Part shown: piece after piece, positions 57,763 to 64,000 of the stretch | How the letters are laid out: each line of letters starts with the position of its first letter | Numbering within the stretch: position 1 is the stretch's first letter | DNA from: Neurospora tetrasperma FGSC 2508 | Taxonomy: Eukaryota > Ascomycota > Sordariomycetes > Sordariales > Sordariaceae | Assembly: GCF_000213175.1 (NCBI RefSeq) | Contig: NW_009799099.1 | Coordinates: forward strand, 4,518,051-4,582,050 | DNA: 64,000 nucleotides | Direction: 5' to 3' | The notes under the pieces: generated by a model | What the model saw: only the letters and a program-made list of their open reading frames with translations | Told to the model about the DNA's origin: nothing | Databases searched by the model: none | Program-made: the position numbers and the translations under genes

Positions 57763-60700
57763 ATGTCTTCTGTCCAGCCAGATCAGTCATTGGCATTCTA
57801 CCTCTTCGGCGACCAGTCTCTTGACACGCACGCTTTCCTCGCAAGCGCCTTCCTCAAACCCAAGAAAGGCACTCTTGCAAAAGCGTACTTGGATCAGGTT
57901 GGCTATGCAATCCGACGCGAGATAGATCAGCTTCCCAGGACAGAACGTTCGAAACTACCCGAATTCCTCAATTTACAGCAACTCAATGAGAGATACCATG
58001 GACAGCCCATCAAACACCCTGGCATCGACGGTGCCCTTTTGTGCATATCACAATTGGCTCATTACATAGAGTAAGCGGTGATCTGCTTGTCTGCCCTTCC
58101 CTTTGCTCAGGCTAACCCTAACACCGTTTCTAGTCATATTGAGAGTAATCACGATGACCTCGCCAGACCGGAGAATACATGCCTTGTCGGCCTATGCTCC
58201 GGGCTCTTTGCAGCCACCGCAATCGCCTGCACGAAATCGTTGTCAGAATTGGTACCACTGGCCGTCCAAGTGACCCTCATGTCTTTCAGAGTTGGACGAC
58301 ACGTATATAAGGTTGCCGAACAGATATACCCCACGGCCGAAAAATCTGAGAGCTGGACATATATCTTCACCAATATTTCGGAAGGCGCTGCCAGTCAGGT
58401 GGTCCATGATTTCAATAAGAAAAGCGGTTGGAACCGCGTCAACCGGCTATATTTGAGTGCAAGCTCATCACAGAGTGTCGCCATTTCGGGCCCTCCTTCT
58501 TCTCTCAAGGCCTTCGCCAGTGGACACAACTTTGGCGGGAAGACCAACGTAACCTCGATCCCCGTCTACGGACCCTATCATGCACCACACCTTCACGATG
58601 CTGCCTCGATCGACGAGATCCTACGCCTGGACGACGAGGTGGTGATTGACGCGCTGCACAGAACGAAGCCGAGATCCCACGTCATGTCGTGCTTTTCGGG
58701 CGAATGGGTCACCGACAGGCAACTCACGACGGCGTCCCTGCTGAAGCAGATTGTGCACGAGATTTTGGTGGAGCCCTTGCGATTTACCAAGGTGCTTGAC
58801 GGATGTATTGCAAGGGCAAAGAGCTTCAAGGGAAAGAGCTGCCTCATTCTTCCGCTCGGTCCTACTCAGAACGGCGCCACTCTCGTTGGGCTGATCAAAG
58901 CCCACACAAACCTGGAAGTCACGTTCCGGGACTGTCCCCCCATCTCCCCTGAAGCAACTGCTTCCCGAATTGGCAACCACGGGTCCAGTGGCAAGTGCAA
59001 GCTCGCCATTGTTGGCATGGCTGGCCGCTTCCCCGATGCTGCCAATCACGAGAAGCTCTGGGAACTTCTCGAGAAGGGACTCGACGTCCACCGCGTTGTG
59101 CCGCCCGACAGGTTCGATGTCAAGACGCACTATGACCCTACGGGCAAGGTCATCAACACCAGTCACACTCCGTATGGCTGCTGGATCGAGCAGCCGGGCT
59201 TGTTTGATCCGCGCTTCTTCAACATGTCGCCCCGTGAGGCCTTCCAGACCGACCCTATGCAGAGAATGGCCTTGACAACAGCCTACGAAGCACTGGAGAT
59301 GTCGGGATACGTCCCCAACCGAACACCCTCCACCAGACTGGACCGCATCGGCACCTTCTACGGACAGACGTCAGACGATTGGCGCGAGATCAACGCGGCC
59401 CAAGAGGTCGACACCTACTTCATCACCGGTGGTGTCCGTGCCTTTGGTCCTGGCCGTATCAATTACCACTTCGGCTTCAGTGGCCCTAGTCTCAACATCG
59501 ATACTGCCTGTTCCTCCAGCGCCGCAGCGCTTCAGGTTGCCTGTACTGCTCTCTGGGCTCGCGATTGCGACACCGCTATCGTGGGCGGCTTGTCTTGCAT
59601 GACTAACCCAGACATCTTTTCGGGTCTGAGCAGAGGTCAATTCTTGTCCAAGAAGGGGCCTTGCGCGACCTTTGATAATGAGGCCGACGGCTACTGCCGT
59701 GGTGATGGCTGCGCTTCGGTTGTCGTCAAGCGATTGGAAGATGCTCAGGCTGACAACGACAGAGTTCTCGCCGTTGTTCTCGGCACCGCGACCAACCACT
59801 CAGCCGATGCTATTTCCATCACTCATCCCCACGGGCCAACTCAGTCTACGCTCTCTCAAGCTATCTTGGACGACGCTGGTGTGGATCCGCACGATGTTGA
59901 CTACGTGGAGATGCACGGGACGGGCACTCAAGCAGGAGACGGCACCGAAATGGTGTCTGTTACCAATGTCTTTGCGCCAGCGCAGCGTAAGAGGCCCCAA
60001 GACAGGCCTCTCTATCTTGGTGCCATCAAGGCCAATGTCGGCCACGGTGAGGCGGCTTCTGGAATTACTGCCCTTTGCAAGGTGCTCTTGATGCTTCACA
60101 AGAACGCCATCCCTCCCCACGTTGGCATCAAAAAGGGGTCGATCATTAACAAGACCTTCCCCAAGGACTTGTCTGAGCGTAACGTCAACATCGCCTTCCA
60201 TTTGACCCCGTTCAAGCGCAAAGATGGCAAGCCCAGGCGTGTCTTCATCAACAACTTCAGTGCCGCTGGTGGTAATACTGGCATTCTGGTTGAAGATGCC
60301 CCCAAGACCGCACCAACGTTGCCCGATCCACGCAGCTGCCATCTCGTCACCATCACTGGCAAGTCCAAAGCTGCCATGATTCGGAACGCGGAGAATCTTG
60401 CCAAGTGGATGGACAAGCATACGGATGCGTCGCTCGCGGACATTTCTTACTCCACAACCGCCCGCAAGATCCAGCACTACTGGCGCATGAGCGTCACCGC
60501 TTCGAGCGTGAATGAAGCGCAGAGTGCTATTCTGAATCGCCTCAAGGAGAACTTCGTTCCTGTAACTCCTGAGCAGCCAAAGGTTGCTTTCTTATTCACC
60601 GGTCAAGGCTCGCAATACACTGGCATGGGCAAGGAGCTGTACGAAAATTACTCCATTTTCCGGGAGAGCCTTCATGAGTTTGACCGTCTTGCTCGCCTTC

Positions 60701-63700
60701 ACGGTTTCGAGTCTTTCCTTCCCTTGATTGACGGTACTGCCCAGGATGTCGCCAATCTGTCACCCATAATCACACAGCTCGGTCTTTGCTGCTTTGAGAT
60801 GGCGCTTGCAAAGCTTTGGGAGTCATGGGGGATCAAGCCAGCCGTGGTAATGGGCCACAGTCTCGGAGAGTATGCCGCGTTGAACGTTGCCGGCGTCCTC
60901 AGCGCCAGCGACACCATCTACCTTGTCGGCACTCGTGCGAAACTTCTGGTTGAGAAGTGTACGCTGAACAGCCACGCCATGCTCGCCGTTCAAGCTCCAG
61001 TCAAGGAAGTCCAAAAGGCGTTGGGTAGCATGGCCTCCAGCGTGAACGTTGCTTGTATCAATAGCAACCGTGAGACGGTGCTCAGTGGGCCAACTGATGT
61101 CATCACGAAACTAGAGGAGGAACTCAACGCTGCTGGCCAGAAGGCCAAGAGATTGCTCGTTCCGTACGCGTTCCATTCTGCTCAAGTCGACGCCATTCTC
61201 GACGACTTTGAAAATCTGGCCTCCGCAATTCTTTTCGAGCGCATCAAGGTTCCTATCATTTCTCCGCTGCACGCTGAAGTTTTGGGTGAAGGCGACAGGG
61301 TGGATGCTAGTTATCTTCGCCACCACGCCCGAGAGGCCGTCAACTTCCAAGGTGGACTCTTCAGAGCCCAGGAGAAGAATGTCATCGACGAGAAGACCGT
61401 GTGGCTCGAGGTTGGCCCCCACGCAATTACAGTGGGCATGGTCAAGGCTGCCTTTGGTGCCACGACCATTGCTGTGCCGACTCTCCGCCGAACAGACCAT
61501 CCTCAGGCCTTCAAAACTCTCACTGCTACTCTTAGCACGTTGCACTCCGCTGGATTGAACATCGACTTCAGTGAGTATCACCACGACTTCCTCCAATGCG
61601 TCCGCCTCCTCGACCTACCCAGTTATTCCTTCGACGAAAAGAATTACTGGCTTCAGTATACAGGTGACTGGTGTCTCACCAAGAACCGTATCGCAAACCA
61701 GGGAGGGGCGAAGCAGATCGGGTCCAGCAAGCCGCGACTATCTACCACCACAGTTCAGCGAGTGATCAGAGAAGAGGTCAAGGATGATGTGGCGATTGTT
61801 GAGATTGAATCTGAGCTTCATGAGGAGAACCTCAAGAAGGTGGTCACAGGTCACTTGGTCAATGGTGCGCCGCTTTGCCCATCCTCGCTATATGGCGATA
61901 TGGCCATGACGGTGGCCGACTATGCCTACAAACTCCTGCGTCCCGAGACCGAGAAGATTGGCTGCAACGTCGCAAAGATGGAAGTCCCCAAGACACTCAT
62001 CTTCAATGACACTGCCAAGAGCCACATCCTAAGACTCACGGTCACGGCCAACGCGCAGGCTGGATACGCTGACCTTGTGTTCACCACTGGGGATGGACCG
62101 AAAAAGACAGAACACGCCACATGCAAGGTTTACTATGGCGACCTCGAGGACTGGCAACACGAGTTCGATAAGATGGCCTACTTGATCAAGACCCGCATTG
62201 ACTCCCTCAAGCAACAAGAGCAGCGGGGAGAGGCTTCCAAGATTGGCCGCGGTCTCGCGTACAAACTGTTTGGTGCCCTGGTTGATTACAATCGTCGTTA
62301 CCAGGGCATGGAGGAGGTCATCCTGGACAGCGAAACCTGTGAAGCCACTGCCAGGATTCGCTTCCAGACCACGGAGAATGATGGCGAGTTCTACTTCAGC
62401 CCCTACAACATCGACAGCTTGTGTCACATCTCCGGCTTCATTATCAACGGCACTGATGCTGTGGATTCTCGGGAGCAGGTGTTCATTTCCCACGGCTGGG
62501 GCTCAATGAGGTTCACTGAGATTCCTGATCGCAAGAAGGAATACCGCAGTTACATCCGCATGCAACCCGTCAGGGGAAGCAAGATGTTCTCCGGTGATGC
62601 CTACGTCTTTGATGGAGAAAGGGTCATCGGTATTGCTGGTGACATCAGGTTTGCTGCCATTCCTCGCAAGGTGCTCAACATGCTGCTGCCTCCCCGTGGA
62701 GCCGCCGCTGCCGGTATGGGAAGTAGCGCGCCGGCTCCGGTTCGCGCCGCGCCCCCTCCCGCTCCAACTGCCAAATCCGCATCGGCTGGCAAGAAGAAGA
62801 AGAAGGAGACTGTCACACCGGACACTATCGGCAGAGTCAACCAGAAGCTCAAGGGCGGAGTGGTCGCACAGGTCCTGGACATTCTTGCCAGGGAGGTGGG
62901 CTGCAGCCATGATGAGCTTGCTGACAACATTGCCTTCACCGATCTGGGTGTTGACTCTCTCATGTCCTTGACCGTGTCCGGAAAGATTCGCGAGGAGCTT
63001 GACCTAGATATTCCTTCTGGTGCCTTTGTCGATCACCCGACCATTGGTGCGCTCAAGGGCCACCTTGCCCAGTATGAGAAGGCTGGCGCGAACGAGCCCA
63101 TCTCTTCCAGCGCGTCTGATGGCTCGTCCGATGACGAATCCCCAGAGCTTGATTCCGAGTCCAATGTCACCACTCCCCTTGATGAGAGCGAGGCTAATTC
63201 AGTCAAGGGTGAGGGTTCTCGAATTGAATCCGGAGGAGGAGAGAAGAACAACAACGAGTTCCAGAGCCTTGTTCGGAACACCATCTCGCAAGAAATGGGA
63301 GTTGATATTGAAGAGATTCAAGCTGCCCCTGATCTAGCAAGTCTTGGTATGGACTCACTCATGAGTCTGGCTATTCTTGGCACCTTACGAGAGAAGATGC
63401 ACATGGACATCTCGTCCGATCTCTTCGTCACCAACCCTTCGTTGAAGGACGTCGAGCGTGCACTTGGTATCAGTGACGCTCCCAAGAAGGTTGCCCCGAA
63501 ACTAACCTCTAAACCTGCCAAGTCCAAGAGTCAGGAGCCTTCGCCTACGAACAATTCATCTCTCACATCGAATATCCAGAAGGAGCACCCGAGAATTGGA
63601 CTCGAAGAGCCTTGCCCCCCAAAGCCTCCGCGTCCCACTAGGATTGTTGACGACTACCCAAACCGTAAAGCAACCTCCACCCTACTGTCCGGAAGTCTGA

Positions 63701-64000
63701 AGACTGCGACCAAGCAGCTCTTCATGGTCCCCGACGGTAGTGGTAGCGCCACCTCCTACACCGAGATTTCCAATGTCGGCGGTCAGTGGGCTGTCTGGGG
63801 CCTTTTCTCTCCCTTCATGAGGACTCCAGATGAGTACAACTGTGGCGTCTACGGTATGGCTGCCAAGTTTATTGAGGAGATGAAGCGGCGTCAGCCTAAA
63901 GGCCCCTACTCTCTTGCTGGCTGGAGCGCCGGTGGTGTCATTGCCTATGAAATCGTTAGCCAGCTCGTCAAGGCCGGCGATGAGGTCGAGAATCTCATCA
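57763..64000 (+). CDS. per-1: Non-reducing polyketide synthase, DHN-melanin type (SAT-KS-AT-PT-ACP-ACP-TE), 3' end outside window
   Basis: Expected to build the aromatic polyketide precursor of DHN melanin (1,3,6,8-tetrahydroxynaphthalene type) from malonyl-CoA. Structure join(57763..58070, 58134..>64000); the 63-bp intron (GTAAGC, branch GCTAAC, TAG) joins HYI-D-HIESN. About 2,058 residues are visible. SAT: GLCSG with Cys124. KS: DTACSSS with Cys562, His697 in EMHGTGT and His740 in NVGHGE. AT: GHSLGEY with Ser1012. PT: His1343 in GHLVNGAPLCPSS and Asp1530 in NIDSLCH. Two ACPs: GVDSLMS (Ser1711) and GMDSLMS (Ser1844), separated by a Ser/Asp/Glu-rich linker. TE: GWSAGG with Ser2034; the rest of the TE is cut by the window edge. 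All visible catalytic residues are intact. The per-1 symbol is inferred from architecture and remembered N. crassa gene order. No reductase or dehydratase gene lies in the 19 kb upstream. Confidence 0.92.

Noticed and set aside
58100-58125. CTAACCCTAAC resembling telomere repeat
   Set aside because: Only two partial units inside the PKS intron, where CTAAC serves as the branch site.

Overview
The window reads as chromosomal DNA of a filamentous ascomycete of the Sordariales, most likely Neurospora or a close relative such as Sordaria. The evidence is short introns (53-174 bp) with GTATGT/GTAAGT-type donors and CTAAC/CTGAC branch sites, ATG contexts of the CAAAATGG/CCACCATGG type, abundant TAGG and homopolymer microsatellites, and the gene content. 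The pairing of a Htf1/KAL-1-type homeodomain gene with a DHN-melanin-type polyketide synthase a few genes away matches, from memory, the N. crassa kal-1 / per-1 neighbourhood. This could not be checked here.

Layout from left to right: DNA polymerase alpha B subunit (minus strand, 121-2250); a doubtful 88-codon ORF (minus, 2492-2758); a Pdr16/Sec14-type lipid-transfer protein (3145-4427); about 10.4 kb without a supportable gene, ending in a CT-rich leader with upstream ORFs; a homeodomain transcription factor (14849-16827); 3.5 kb noncoding; a Dnf3-type P4-ATPase lipid flippase (20331-25562); a 3.2 kb gap holding a 253-bp MITE with 57-bp inverted ends and TA duplications; a full-length ABCC transporter (28747-33948); an Irc6/AAGAB-type adaptin-binding protein (34556-36067); an unrecognised coiled-coil protein (minus, 36317-37086); a pICln-like protein (37605-38659), divergent from the previous gene; about 19.1 kb without a convincing gene; and the first ~2,058 residues of a SAT-KS-AT-PT-ACP-ACP-TE non-reducing polyketide synthase that runs off the right edge (57763-64000).

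Most genes are housekeeping or membrane/lipid functions: replication priming, lipid transfer, lipid flipping, vacuolar-type ABC export, clathrin-adaptor assembly, and snRNP/methylosome assembly. Two genes are developmental: the homeodomain factor and the melanin-type PKS. Each has an unusually long gene-free stretch on its 5' side, while the housekeeping genes between them are compactly spaced. No tailoring enzymes of the melanin pathway sit beside the PKS within the window.

Splice structures were inferred by eye from frame continuity, donor/branch/acceptor motifs and family conservation. All reported joins keep the reading frame. No tRNA, rRNA, CRISPR array or long autonomous transposon was found.
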